Positions 1 through 11,863 of a stretch of 64,000 bases of DNA are shown here, piece by piece; within the stretch, counting starts at the first letter, position 1, and every line of letters begins with the position of its first letter. The position numbers and the translations under genes are program-made. The notes beneath the pieces are model-generated. The model was not told where the DNA came from, did not search any database, and was given only the letters and a program-made list of their open reading frames with translations. Source of the stretch: Gonocerus acuteangulatus (taxonomy: Eukaryota > Arthropoda > Insecta > Hemiptera > Coreidae); assembly GCA_946811695.1 (NCBI GenBank), contig OX328124.1, forward strand, positions 88,761,972 to 88,825,971, given 5' to 3'.

Positions 1-344
1 AGTTTATGATATGTGTTATGTATTTATTTTTAATTTATATGTTTAGGTATTATTTATTAGCTCACTTGACGTTAAAAATTCGAATAGCTTATTGATCTGT
101 TTGTGATGATCCGCTAATATTTCGTCAATTCCATCTGATAGCTGGGCTTCTCTTCCTTGTTTTTCATAGATTTTACAATTTATTAACAGGTGGTGAACGG
201 TGATGATTCTGGAACAATAATTTTGGAAAATGTATAAGAAAAATACGATTCAAGAAAAACTTGGACAACAATCAAAAAATGAAAAGCGACTGAGCGCTTG
301 GAACCACTTGCAAACGTGGTTTGGAAAGAGCAGCCCGCACAAAT

Positions 345-420
345 GAAAAAAGTCCGACTCGCAGGAACTGCATCATCTTAGCGCGGTTCCTGATCATATC
401 CCTATTGTCATTCGAAAAGC
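345..420 (+). repeat. Family B terminal hairpin motif
   Basis: The motif starts at an A-run plus GTCCGACT and is followed by an imperfect hairpin, GGAACTGC facing GCGGTTCC around an 11-nt loop. The same module recurs at 7293-7339, 21361-21386, 22905-22950, 28398-28441 and 34632-34678, on both strands. I read it as one end of a dispersed non-autonomous element. The superfamily is not determined. Confidence 0.6.
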
Positions 421-833
421 TTAGAATAGAAACAGATAAAATTGGGTTCGGCCTTTGTTCAAAGGGCTTTATGACTTTACCTGGTCGGGTAAAGTGATAA
501 AGACCCCAGAATCCTCTTCTAGAGATACCTATTTAGTACGTTTCAATGCATTGGAAAATATGAAAATTTTCACATATTCCTGTGTTCTTTTACTGTAGTA
601 ATAATTCTACAAATAAAATCAATTAAAAAAATAAAATAAAAAAAAAAAAAACCAACAGCATAAAGGCAATTGAAAATATTCAAAAGACGTCATCGATTCT
701 CTTTCTCTTGGTAAGCTATATTTCTAACAATAAATTGTTGTTCTTATTTTACTTAATCTGTTTTATTGTCAAATACATTATCCAACTTTAAGCAATTAAA
801 AAATAACAAGGAATAAACACAATAGGGTTCCTC

Positions 834-1034
834 GGGGTCTCCCGTGGTCTAGTGGCTAGCGCGCTAGATTCATAAGCGGGAGATGGTGGGTTCGATCCCC
901 ACCGGCGCCAGAAAATTTCTCATCTCAGGGCTCGCTGAGAAAATTCCTGGCTGCACCCTAGGTGTCGGCGCTAATGGCCAAGATTTATGTCGATGCGCCG
1001 TAAAAAAAAAAAAAAAAAATAAAATAAAAATAAA
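834..1034 (+). mobile_element. SINE1, full-length tRNA-derived SINE with TSD
   Basis: The head carries a Pol III A box (TGGTCTAGTGG, like tRNA-Glu/Asp) and a B box (GGTTCGATCCC) inside a perfect T-arm. The acceptor and anticodon arms do not fold as a tRNA, so this is a SINE and not a tRNA gene. A conserved body ends in GATGCGCCG and an A-rich tail. The 13-bp direct repeat AATAGGGTTCCTC at 821-833 and 1035-1047 is the target-site duplication. The insertion splits a family B hairpin that resumes at 1039. Other copies lie at 1318, 5272, 29418, 39079 and 45501. Confidence 0.9.
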
Positions 1035-1075
1035 AATAGGGTTCCTCCCTATGAAGGGAGAACCGCGCTAAAATA
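1035..1075 (-). repeat. Family B left-end hairpin interrupted by SINE1
   Basis: GGGTTCCTCCCT and AGGGAGAACC form a strong stem that ends GCGCTAAAA. The same hairpin, in the opposite orientation, opens the family B copies at 5943, 30047 and 31418. Only the end is present here. Confidence 0.6.
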
Positions 1076-1317
1076 AAACAATACAAGGAATCACCAAGAT
1101 AAAATTCAAATGAAATTAATAATAACGTGTATCAATTTGTTTTATCCCGTGCAGTTCTCATCAGAAGGGCAATCGCATGATTATCTCAAATCTGTTCATA
1201 TTTGATTCCATCTATAAATATCATGAATTTTTGAGTCATATCTTTTGATACACTTTTGTGTCCCTTCCTTTCTAATGTCCAACGAGTATTATGATCTTCA
1301 TTAGAACCAGTCTCCAT

Positions 1318-1390
1318 GCTCGGGAAAATTCCTCGCTGCACCCTGGATGTCGGCGCTAATACCCTAGATCTCGATGCGGCGAAAAAAAAA
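1318..1390 (+). mobile_element. SINE1, 5'-truncated fragment
   Basis: This keeps the SINE1 body (CTGCACCCTGGATGTCGGCG) and the tail GATGCGGCG followed by about ten A. The tRNA-like head is absent, as expected for 5' truncation during reverse transcription. Confidence 0.75.
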
Positions 1391-1920
1391 ATCCCATATA
1401 CAGTTCCTGATTTGTGAGTTAGTCCGCTGTTATTAACTGGTGAATTAATTTATCCCCTGAAAATTCTTTTCAGGTAAAAATGCTATTGAAGAAATACCAT
1501 CTTCAGCAGGACATAACCTCTTCTACAGTGTATCCTTCATGTACGCATCTTTGTCGAGATGATCCGTGGTTGGAGGCTGGAAACCGTCGGCTATATTCGG
1601 TAAAGTTCGGAATGCCTTCCGAACCGTCCCCACCCCCCGTCGAGGCCCCCAGTTACGTTCGACGTCTTCTCTAAGGAAGTATCTACGTTGCTCTCTCTCC
1701 TTACAACGGATACGTCAACACGGTAATACGTCTGTTTAATTACTGTATATTTTAATGGCATATTATGTCCCAATTATTTTCATAATAGTGTAAAGATAAT
1801 TTTGTATATTATATTATTTAAAAAAAAAAATCATGTGGTTGACTAAGACAGTCATTAAAAAAAAAAAAAACATTATATTTAAATATAATAATTGCTATCA
1901 ACTGCAGTGAGGCATTTTAG
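1391..1920. other. Unassigned AT-rich sequence
   Basis: The reading frames here are short (60-64 codons) and have no recognisable domain. I see no repeat family in this stretch apart from short A-runs. Confidence 0.4.

Positions 1921-1986
<66 letters not shown>
1921..1986. repeat. (GT)n/(TA)n microsatellite
   Basis: Five GT units run into about 28 TA units. It is one of at least 16 long TA tracts in the window. Confidence 0.95.
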
Positions 1987-1989
<3 letters not shown>

Positions 1990-2959
1990 AGCGCTTACGT
2001 TTGTCGTCAATAGGCTTGCAGGTGTTATTCTCAAAAGTTCCATAATGTAAAGATACAATTTTTAATGGGAAGTTGTCCTAACTAATTTTTGGTTCGATTA
2101 TTCAGAAACGATTAATACAGCTGAAAATTGCTCCAGACGTTGTTAGGAAGTGACAACTGTATGACACCTTGTAACCGTATATGCATACTTATGTGAGTCG
2201 TTAACGTATCTGTTTGGGGGCGAGGTTAACTGAGTGATAGGACACTCCACTAATATGCTGGTGCGTGTAATAAAGATATTATCTATCTGTGGAGTCATTT
2301 GATGGTTGGGTTCGTGGTCCCGGACTGTCATAATCCAGCCTTTGATTAATTCATTAATGGGCATAGGGGAAATTCAGGTGGACGGAGCACAGTATTGACC
2401 ATACTATCTTCTTGGTGTGTCGTAAAATCAAGAATCGGATAGTTCTACATCTGCCCCTTCGGTCCCTTGCGGCCCGTTAAGGTACTGAATTTATATATAC
2501 CTTCATATATTTGTGTATAATATTATATAATATAATATATAAAGAAATAATGAAAAAGCAAATTGCAACAACCTCCGCTCAACAGTCGAATGGAAAATTG
2601 ATAAGTAGAGGTTTAGTTTTGACCAGAGTTTGGAAAATGCAAGTTATCGAAGTACTTCTCTTGTTCTTTCGAGTACTAGGATGATAACTGAGGATTTGAG
2701 GTAATGTATTCATAATCTTGGTGTACAAGTCATAAGGAATATGCGGAAATCTGTGTACCAGGAACACCGTATGGGCGTGTTTTATCCAAGAAATATAATA
2801 AGATTACAATGATCTGTTTGGATCCAGCTAAGAGAAAACCTCAAATTTCCAGAAGAACGTATATTTTGAAGGGTTCGGCATGTTCTTGGCCCTCTACAGC
2901 TGTAAATGCCTAGGTGATGGAGGAAGACCACGATAACTTTTAGTTGAACTTGGATAAGT
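1987..2959. other. Unassigned sequence
   Basis: I find no domain-bearing reading frame. The ORFs on the minus strand at 2143-2364, 2579-2767 and 2782-3006 have no recognisable family. Confidence 0.4.
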
Positions 2960-3105
2960 GTGAAAGACTCCACATCGATGCTAAAGAAGGCTGCCGAAAC
3001 GTTCAAAATTTAGATTTTTTTTTTTTTTTGAAAATCCGACGTTTCATTAACCCAAAACCCAATCATTCCTTGACTTCCTATCACCTGTGCGGCTTCATCT
3101 CATTA
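2960..3105 (+). mobile_element. Degraded PLE-type terminal sequence
   Basis: GGCTGCC-GAAAC at 2990-3000 is followed by an A/T block (AATTTAGATTTT) and a CACCTGTGCGGCTTC end. This aligns in order with the better preserved copy at 7079-7215, including the GAAAC half of a hammerhead-like core. The CUGANGA half is decayed to ATCGATG. Confidence 0.45.
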
Positions 3106-3206
3106 TGAAACATGATACAATATTGGTAGCACCTGACTCCTCTTAGAGGTTATCGTAAGATGCCTTTTTATTCTACAGAACACAGCACTGTCTGTGATAT
3201 ATTAGA

Positions 3207-3211
<5 letters not shown>

Positions 3212-3268
<57 letters not shown>
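3212..3268. repeat. (TA)n microsatellite
   Basis: About 28 TA repeats, followed by a short ACACGCG flank. Confidence 0.95.
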
Positions 3269-3272
<4 letters not shown>

Positions 3273-3794
3273 GCGAGTGTTTATGTTTGTGTGTAAATAA
3301 TTAATAAAATCTGATTATTTTAATACGCCAATACCCCAACCTTCCTCAAATATTTAAAAGTGTCATTTATGAATTGGTGTCCTTTTGCAAATAATTCTGT
3401 TTGTTTGTATTTATAAATCTTAAATACAGTTACTATCTTCCTGTGTGTTGGGAAAATTGATTCTTGTTTGTTTGTCATTAAATATGAGTTGGTTAGTCTA
3501 GTGTGTCTGATACATAATCTTGTTGTTACTACTTATCGTCATGTTCTTCTCATGCTAAAGGATCAGTTAGCCTTATTTACAAACGTCCTAAAGGAAAATT
3601 GGTAATAACGGGAGTTTTCCAAGAATAAAAATGAATTCTCTAAATATAACCGTAACAGGAAGAATAAATCTAGGTATAAAATGGGAATTGTATTCAAGGT
3701 ACTAATCCTACTTCACCTCTCCTTACAACAACACATTTTTTTTAATGAAATGGAAGATCTATTGTACTTTTATATAAATAGCTCTATATACAAC
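3269..3794. other. Unassigned AT-rich sequence
   Basis: I see neither a coding frame nor a repeat family in this interval. Confidence 0.4.
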
Positions 3795-4967
3795 TACTAG
3801 CTGAATACCCTTGCTTCGTCACGGCAGATAAGTAGTTATTTTATTGCGTTAAATAATGTTTCATTAAAATTACGTTACTATACAATTTTGTGCAGTTTAT
3901 TATAGCACGGTTCCCGTCATACTATATGTTATTCAATGGGCGTTAAAATTTAAAAGTCTATGTTTCCAAAAAGTTATTTGGAAACACCCATTATATTTGC
4001 GAGCATTACCAAGGTTATAGGCGAGGAGGCTGTGCAAGGGTTCCGGATATTATTGCCTCACCTAGAAAACTCTAAGGATAGTCTTACCATACATCACGGT
4101 TTGACCGGGACTGTCCCGGTATTTTGCAATTGTTTCGGTGTCCCGCCCGGTTTTATCAATGTCCTGGAAAAGGCTGTAAGATGTAAAAAGTAATGAATTC
4201 ATGTTTATAAGAATCTTTTATAAATCGGTTAATTTTCTACAATTAACATTTTTACTACTGCTCACAGTGTCAAAGATATGAGAAGTAATCTAACTGTAAA
4301 ACGCTGGAACTACCTGCACAGCGCTGCCAGCTGCCAGACACTACTATTTGGCTGAGAGATTTTTTTAAGAAAATCAAGTAGCAAAAAAAGTTCCGTTCTT
4401 ATTTTTAAGGTTTAGGTAGACTAACAGTTCAGGATCTCCCCTTCCCGTTACTTGATAGGCTTAAAACTCACCATTTTGCTTATAATTTGTACTGTTTTTA
4501 TTCCCAACCCCCCCTGGTATGCCCATCCCATATTAATGTGTCTCGGTTTAACTCTCCAAAAATATGGCAAGCCTATCTGACGGGAACAGGGAGAAAAGAA
4601 ACGCAATTAAAACTTTATGAGTGGCAGTTTATTTCTAGTAATTCAAGGACTGCCATCATAGTGGAAATTAACCTCAATTAAAAATAATACTATGAAATAG
4701 ATAATGTACGGTAACAGCTGTTCTGTTATCGTCCTAGCAACGCTTGCTGCCTAGGCTTGCATGCTCTAACCAACTCAAACTTTAAACCCCTCTAAAAATA
4801 CTTAAAAATTAGAATATCAAGAAATCCTTTCTTAGTGAGTGCCTACATTATATAGGGAGTGTCCATGCAAAATTTCTAAATTTTCTGTCGAGCGGCTTGG
4901 GCTGGGCGATGATAGGTCAGTGAGTGAGTGAGTGGTATTTGACAAACATATAGTAGATAAAGATTAG
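3795..4967 (+). mobile_element. Family A interspersed repeat, copy 1
   Basis: The copy starts ACTAGCTGAAT followed by CTTCGTCACGG and ends with a GGGCTGGGCGATGATAGG block and reiterated GTGAGTGA. The same head, internal blocks (TTATTTCTAGTAATTCAAGG, TTATCGTCCTAGCAACGC) and tail recur at 11864-12890 and, on the minus strand, at 51725-52410. There is no credible protein frame, so it is non-autonomous. A hAT-like MITE is nested at about 4082-4578. Confidence 0.7.
4082..4578 (+). mobile_element. hAT-like MITE nested in family A
   Basis: The inverted ends are CTTACCATACATCACGG on the left and CCAAAAATATGGCAAG on the right, with a GGGACTGTCCCGG block inside the left end. The copy at 21756-22177 has the same ends in better condition. 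The TSD is not resolvable here. The hAT assignment is by end sequence only. Confidence 0.5.
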
Positions 4968-5159
4968 ATAACCTCGCAAAAATAGTTAATACGCTGCCAA
5001 ATTACTTCTTACACTTCCTCAAAACATAGAACGGAATGAAATTTCAAAATTAAATTATTGTGCTTTTTATAGTTAAAAAAAATGCAATTTATATTAAATG
5101 AATAAGTACCCTAGGAAGAAATGAATCATGTATGATTAGTGTGTATTAAAGATGTGAGA

Positions 5160-5200
5160 AATGAGAGCAGTGCGGCGCACAGTGGGACGAATGAGCAATC
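5160..5200 (+). repeat. Dispersed motif GCGCACAGTGGG
   Basis: GGCGCACAGTGGGACGAATG occurs here. Its reverse complement, with small changes, is at 8205-8235, and shorter relatives lie at 39151 and 39668. It is probably the end of an unidentified DNA element. Confidence 0.35.
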
Positions 5201-5271
5201 TAGGAGGAAAAAATTCTGTATTACTTAAATAGATACGGTCATCTCATTTAAATAAAGAATAGCCACTTAAG

Positions 5272-5447
5272 AGGGTCTCCCCGTGGTCTAGAGGCTAACG
5301 CCTTGGATTCTAATGCGGGAGATGGTGGGTTCGAGTCCTGTCTGCAGCAGGATCTCACGGTTTGTTGAAAAAATTTCACATTCCACCATGGATTTCGGCG
5401 CTTATCGCCCAGATGTTGGTGCACCGTACTAAAAAGACAAAGAAAAG
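5272..5447 (+). mobile_element. SINE1 copy
   Basis: A box GTGGTCTAGAGG, B box GGTTCGAGTCC, body with TTTCGGCGCTTATCG and tail GGTGCACCG followed by an A-rich run. It is more diverged than the copy at 834. Confidence 0.8.
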
Positions 5448-5942
5448 GGGGGGGGGGGAAACCGAAGATGAACTAATAAAATGTTTAAGGCACTTTGCAA
5501 TCAATTCGTAATAAATAATCATATTAATAAATCAGCAGCTACATCTTTGCCTTTTTTAAACAATAGACTTGAAATCAAAAGCAATCAACTAACCTGGAGG
5601 TTTATGGTTTCGAATGTTTCAGTAACGGTCATATCACACGATGACAATTACCCTTGTGTTTGGATTCTTGAGGGGAGGGGGGGGGGCGGATGATTTGTAA
5701 ATACAATGGGCTATTCTTAGATCTAGCTTTCAAGCTTTAAGATAAGTATGCTATGTTAATTTGTAGTCTACCATCAAAGCAAGTACCTCTTTATTAGAAA
5801 TAAGACACATATGATTAGTTTCACTAAATCATTCTTTTCATTTGAGTTGCAAATTCTGAGGGAGATTGAACTATTTCTTTGATAAGATTTAGCATCGAAT
5901 CTTCACCGAATTCCTAACAGATTCTTCTATGGCGATTGCTAT
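5448..5942. other. Unassigned sequence with G-runs
   Basis: The stretch has G-runs at 5448-5458 and 5675-5686. The 70-codon frame at 5481-5693 has no recognisable domain. Confidence 0.4.
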
Positions 5943-6080
5943 TTTTAGCGCGGTTCCTCCCTCCCCCATAGGGAGGAACCCCGCTTATAAGGTTGATACA
6001 ATGAAACAATCCGGAAGTGCCGACCAAAAAATTTCGCGTTTCAGAACCCCTAGAGACCGAAAATAACGGTGGTTCAAATT

Positions 6081-6155
<75 letters not shown>

Positions 6156-6935
6156 TTATATATATATTTGTCTGTTCGCTCATTTCTTGCTTCCCTGATG
6201 GTCCGATTTTGATGAAATTTGGTACAAAAATCCGTCGTCCAATTTGAAAGGTCAAGTTCGTTAACCAGCAAAATCCGCCCACTGGAAGATGGCGTTTGGG
6301 GCGAAATTCGCGCAGAAAAAATCGTAACGCTTACGTTTTTGAGTTCATAAGCTTGTAAGTACTCGTTTTATAGGCTTCTTGGGCTAGGAAAACGAATGAA
6401 ACCATTTTCAAGGCGATAGCTTTAACCGTTTTCGAGAAAATTGGAAAAATAGTTTTTGAATACCGTTTTTGGTTTAGGTACTTAGAATCATGGGATTCAG
6501 TTGAAATATTTTCTGCATGTTCTACATTCATTAAAACTACTATGTTGAAATTTATGTTACGTTTGGTGTTAAGGAAGGGTCAGAATAAAATATTTTATTA
6601 ACAGACATAAAAAGTTTTGGTAACTTTGTATACTTTCCTTAATATCTCGAAAAAGGTTGAGAATCTTGGTAAACGGAAGAATACCATTAGAAAGCTTACT
6701 AAATTCTCTAAAAAAAAGGTTCTAATGAAAGTTTTGATTAGACGATGTCAATCGGAGAAATAAGTGCTTAAAACTTTAAAGTAATTGATTTCGCTTATTC
6801 AAACTGTTCTTTTTGTCTGTTTTTATTCCTTGTTATTTTTTAACTGCTTGTAGTTGGATAATGTATTTGATAATAAATCAGGTTAAGAAAAATAAGAAAA
6901 ACAATTTAATCTTAGAGATATGGATTTCCAAGATA
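5943..6935 (+). mobile_element. Family B repeat, copy 1 (contains (TA)n)
   Basis: The copy opens with TTTTAGCGCGGTTCCTCCCT and a strong hairpin (CCTCCCT with AGGGAGG). A conserved GGTTGATACAATGAAAC block, a (TA)n tract at 6083-6169, the theme CCGATTTTGATGAAATTTGG and a long AT-rich tail follow. A near-identical copy begins at 31418. All overlapping short ORFs are poly-(YI) translations of the TA tract and are not genes. Confidence 0.7.
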
Positions 6936-7019
6936 GCTTTTCAAATGCCTAGCGGGGTCCTTCCTAGGGCTGGATACCCTGGATGGGTATCCAGGTAAGA
7001 TCGTAAATAAGACCTTTCT

Positions 7020-7215
7020 TGAAAGTAAAGATGGAACTGTCAACGTTGGTCCTCCTCTGCCTCCCGGCACTTTCATTGCTGACGAAGGCTAGCAATGAGT
7101 AGCCAAAACGTCCTAAATATAGATTTTTTAACAAAAATCGTATTGAGGTTTCTTTAGCCGAATCCCAGCCATTCCATCTTTACTTATCACCTCGACGGCT
7201 AACTATCTAATCTTC
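7020..7215 (+). mobile_element. PLE-type terminal sequence (family C) with hammerhead-like motif
   Basis: CTGACGA at 7079-7085 is followed by a stem (GGCTA with TAGCC) and AAAACGTC. This is the order of a hammerhead ribozyme core (CUGANGA, stem II, GAAA, cleavage site), with the G of GAAA replaced by A. The right part (TAGCCGAATCCCAGCC ... CACCTCGACGGCTAAC) matches the foldback at 28924-29287. Hammerheads in PLE terminal repeats are an established association. The assignment of this copy to a PLE is inference. Confidence 0.55.
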
Positions 7216-7292
7216 ATGCTTTCTAGAAATGTGGACCCAAAATAATAACAGCTTCTATTTTAATCATTTTAAATGAGTCTAGAGATAAGAAC

Positions 7293-7339
7293 GGAACCGC
7301 GCTAAGATTATGCAGTTCCTGCGAGTCGGACTTTTTTTT
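7293..7339 (-). repeat. Family B terminal hairpin motif
   Basis: GGAACCGCGCTAAG, then GCAGTTCC and GAGTCGGAC plus a T-run. With the TTAGCGCGGTTCC start at 5946 it could bound one 1.36-kb element, but sequence beyond the motif is conserved too, so the exact terminus is unclear. Confidence 0.55.
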
Positions 7340-10300
7340 CGTACTGCGTGACTTTATAACAACTTTAACTTTATTTAACTTTCCCCGGACAAAGCAGTCA
7401 TCGAATCGTTTAATAGAGCGACCGAAAGCGACAGACAAGTAGATGGCAAAATTTCTTGAAACAAGTATTCCAACATGAACAGACTCTCTGGCCAATAATT
7501 ATTTTCAATACAAAATCTGTCCGGATATCTTCCAGCCTCGTGCCATTTCTTTTTAATTTTCGCAATTTTTTGTTTCAAATGAGTCTTTAATGTAGCTGAA
7601 AACGTTGGAATAATATTTACTATCTCAAACGTTTCCAAATATGGCAATATATATTGAATCTACACCCTTTCAATTTCACCACATACTAAATAGCTTCCTA
7701 CGCGGAAATGGAATTTATTTTCCACAAAACCCATAAGTAGACGAAAGCAGCTAAATGTTTCAATTTTCTCTCATATACCTTCTAAGTAACCTCTACCATA
7801 AATTTCACAGAGGTACTTTGGGGTACTTTTTAGTAAAAGTCCTTTGAGTTTTAAAAATGCCTTATTTTAAAGCATGTTAAAAAAAATTACAAAAATGGGT
7901 CAAAATATAAACTAATTATTTGGAGAATCACTTGATTGAATAACAGTAGCATATATTCACTAATAAAAAACTAAAAATGAAAAAAATATCAGTACGATGA
8001 TGCACGAAGCTCAACTGAAACATTGAATAGTTTAAACCAAAAGTGACCCGTCGAATCAAATACTATTTACAGTGTTGTGTTTACTTTGGAATTCGCCTGC
8101 TAAAATCAAAACAACCTCTAATACGGTTCCAAGAACTACTTCCTTTTACACTAAATACAACAGTTTCATCAATTTCGAACATGAATTTTTTCCATCTAGA
8201 TTGGTCATTCGTCCCACTGTGCGGCGGTGTTGCGGTAGTTCTGGGCTCGGGTGGTGCGTGTTCCACGGTGTGGGTGTGAGGCTTTTAGATTTATTTAATT
8301 TATTTCATCCTTTAACTAAATTCTTCATTTTCCATTTATGCAATTTAAACAATTTATTTAAGATTGTCAGGCCTAGTATTCCAAGAAATTCCTTCCTCTT
8401 GTTGGGTGCCCATGACCTACCGTGGTTGAATGCACCTTTCAAATCAATATAAAAAAAAATGTGAGAGTATATATATATTCACTTTTTGTGTTTATATTTG
8501 AAATATAACACAAAAACAGTTGGTAAAAAGCTAAAGAACTACGAAAAGTCCATTAAAATGGGTAGAAACACAAATTTCATACAGACTATGTGTTTTAGTG
8601 GGGCAAACTACGTAATACGTTACTTTGTCAGTTCACACAGCTCAGGCGAAACGAAGTTGAATATTTTCTATAAATGGGGTCAGCGCATATACCAAGTATA
8701 TATTTTTTTTTTTTTTTTTTTTTTTTTTGGTTCTTTTTGAGGACAAAGACGCAGAATAAAACAGTAGGCACCTAATTAATGTAGGTAAAATATAAACATT
8801 AACACGACCTGCACCGCAATACAGACAGTATAAAGAAAAATAAACGATTGTATAAATATGAATAGTAAATATATCAACAATAATGGTAATAAGAAATCAA
8901 TACAGTCTTGCCAGATAAATAGATTAATATATTTTGGCAAATATATACATACAAAGTAAATACAATCATCAGATTAAACAGTTAGAATTGAAATTGATGG
9001 ATTATATTCCGCTAAGATTGATTGTTTAATCAATATTGAAAAATACTCATGAGTTCCTTCTTGATTTGGCTTATTAGCGAATAATTGAAGAGTAAGTATA
9101 GTATGTGCTCCCCATCCTGATACAGAATAAGGCTTTAGGTCGGCAGTCGATTAGGTTTCTATATATTAATGTGGCGTGGAAAGTTCTATTTGAAATTGAT
9201 TAATGCCGTAAATTGCTGGTAGAGGAGGTATCCATAAAGGGCTATAGGGTGACTCACGCTACTTTTCCAATTGTGGGAATTGTTAAATCGTCCCGACGAT
9301 ACAGAGTAATTTGAGAAATGTAACTCGTATGATACAATAGTTGATAGATGCGTGGGTCCCCAGACTCTCATCTGGGTTAACAAAATGCAGTAAAATATTT
9401 AGCGCACTAGATTTTTTCATTATCACGTTTACTTCATCCAATTATTTATTCTATTAAATCCTTACAAAATTTGAATCTTTAATCAGTAGCGTGTGGGGTT
9501 ACTATATAATTTTATTAGTTTCCTAAGGTTAGATGTTTTAATATAGTATCAATAAACCTAATACCTAAGGTATTTACAGATCATAAATGAAAATAAAATC
9601 ATTATTTATAAATTAACATTATAATGCCAAAAACTACTAGATAAACATGAGACCAGGACAATGAACAAGAAAAATTATACCAATTTTTTTTTGCCATAGT
9701 TAATTCCATCCTTGATAAAATATTCTAACAATTAACTACTATGTCATAGGTCAAATAAGTTAAAACTTTCATATAACATTCATTAAATTTCCCAGGAGTT
9801 TCTAGCCATCATTGGGCTTCTTTTCAATGGGATCATTTGTTAAATGCATAGTTTTTCACAAAACTAAGTTTTTTTTTTATGAAGTATAATATTGCATGCT
9901 TAACCATTTATAGTGGTTATTATTGTTTGCCTTAAATTTGGCTGTTACACACATACAATGTTCAAAAGAAAAAGAAAGAAGAGTAAAAAAACAACTTTTG
10001 TATACTAAAATACAAACATCGCTTGACATGGCCAGTCTTGTACTCGAAGAACTTAGGGCATTGCCACAAACAGAGCTTCATTCACTTTATATTTTCTTCA
10101 CTTTGTTATATATGCAAATAGATAAGTGCAATGTTCAAATATTCGTATATGCATATATATTTAATTACCAATTACAATATATTTTTATTCTATTCCCTAT
10201 TTTCAATTATTTCCATTTTTTTTTCTATTTATTACATTCGAGCAAATTGTATTTGTACTATACTATATTCACATACTTATTTACTTTTATACTGCATCTG

Positions 10301-10416
10301 ATTCTAAGGAACTTTGGTTGTTGGTTTTTTGGTAGACCATTTTAGACATTTAAATCTACGCTTAGTTTTTCAGCGCGTGTTAATTATGCTTTATGTTTTA
10401 AAAAAACATTATATAT

Positions 10417-10420
<4 letters not shown>
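7340..10420. other. Long stretch without a recognised gene
   Basis: This holds poly-T (8701-8728), AT-rich DNA and scattered short ORFs. The longest are 8072-8452 and 9923-10345 on the plus strand; neither shows a known domain or coding-like composition. One CACTGTGCGGCGG motif near 8215 matches 5170 in reverse. Confidence 0.4.

Positions 10421-10480
<60 letters not shown>
10421..10480. repeat. (TA)n microsatellite
   Basis: About 30 TA repeats, followed by a T-run. Confidence 0.95.
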
Positions 10481-10484
<4 letters not shown>

Positions 10485-10776
10485 TTTTTTTCACATGCAC
10501 TTTCACGGTGTTTATCTGGCCAATTACAGTATAAGTTCAGTAGCATCATGCGTAGGAACTAAAGTTAAATTTATTATAAGTGTGCTATGGGATTGTCATT
10601 GGTTATTGAATTGCACATGGGATTGTAAAATTCTAAAGCAAGTGAGTCGTTTTTATCGAAATGTGTAATTGTAAAGTCCTTTACGCTCCAAAGCGGGAAT
10701 CGTGTTGAGGTTTATTTGCGTACAGAGGAGAAATAAGGTCTCATCTATCTGTTTTTGTATGAGTGTATATTTATAT

Positions 10777-10780
<4 letters not shown>

Positions 10781-10820
<40 letters not shown>

Positions 10821-10822
10821 GC
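10781..10822. repeat. (AC)n microsatellite
   Basis: About 19 AC repeats. The sequence beginning AGGGTGTTCAAAACTCG at 10838 has the look of an interspersed repeat end, but no second copy is in the window. Confidence 0.9.
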
Positions 10823-10837
10823 ACGCACGCACATATA

Positions 10838-11863
10838 CAGGGTGTTCAAAACTCGATTGACACCCCCTTTTTTCCACAATTTTTGAAATTTTAAAACGAA
10901 ACTTGGTGGGTCTTAACGTGGTCAAATGAACTTTCATTGTACCCCTCAACTTTCTCCAGCGCCCGTAACTTTGGAATCTCCAATGGAAAGAGGTTATTTT
11001 TATGACGGATTCTTGTAGAGAATTGAATTTTATGTCGGTCATTTTTTCGCTAAAGCGCACCAATGAGTAACAAATTGCCAAAAACCGTTAAAACCCTTGT
11101 TTTTGTCACTTTTCTGCCAATAACGTAGAAAGTATGTCCGTAATGAAAAAAGTAGTTGAAATAAACGTTGTAGAGGATTAAATTACATTTTTTCCAATTA
11201 GCGAAGCCCGGCCCGAGCCCTTGCGGTGCTTGGTCCCGGGACAATAGTACCCAACAGTCCCCCCATATGGCGGCCCTGATGACGGAACACCATATAACTA
11301 GAATATTGGAATCGGAGTGATAAAGATTAACCATTTGCGGTGTATATAAAAAGTCATATCCCACTAACGGAGTTTGAGTGTAGATTATTGTCAGAGAAAA
11401 CAAACTTCAAGTCCGGAAAAATTAGCCCTTCCCCCCAGTGTGCGCTGATGAATAACTTTCAGCAACTGGAAACTCATTTGAATTCCCTACTTGGAGTTTT
11501 CCTTTTTCCCTGAACTCTCGTAGAATATGAAATATGAGTCAATACTCGCCTTATTAGAAGTCTTGGGAGTGACAAAACCGAATAAATATACTCTCAAACC
11601 CATCAAAGATGTTTTTAGTTACTGAAAAAAGTTGTTTATGAAGTTATCTAGAAATTTTAATTTTTTATAATATTCTGACAGAGGAGAATTTAAATCATGT
11701 TCTTTTAAGAAAAACTCCCTCGGAGCTGCATAACTTAACACATTCCACGACGAGGATTATGCCGTGCTCCTTAAAAATGTTCTTAAAATAAGCTATATAA
11801 ATACCTAAAATAAACTATACCAATAAATAAATACATAAATAGTTTTGCTCTTTTACATAAGTA
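10838..11863. other. Probable unidentified repeat, no gene
   Basis: Overlapping minus-strand frames at 10779-11081 and 11050-11403 show no known domain. I cannot place the sequence. Confidence 0.35.

Noticed and set aside
841..912. A tRNA gene (A box, B box and T-arm present)
   Set aside because: Acceptor and anticodon arms do not pair. The sequence continues into a SINE body with poly-A and TSD.
5914..6282. Proteins with long Tyr-Ile repeats here and at 22139, 27760, 30118-31766, 44796, 49804, 51483, 59754
   Set aside because: They are translations of (TA)n, (CA)n or (GT)n microsatellites on both strands.
10838..11403. A host gene from the two overlapping minus-strand frames
   Set aside because: No known domain. 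The overlap of frames and the flanking (AC)n suggest repeat DNA.
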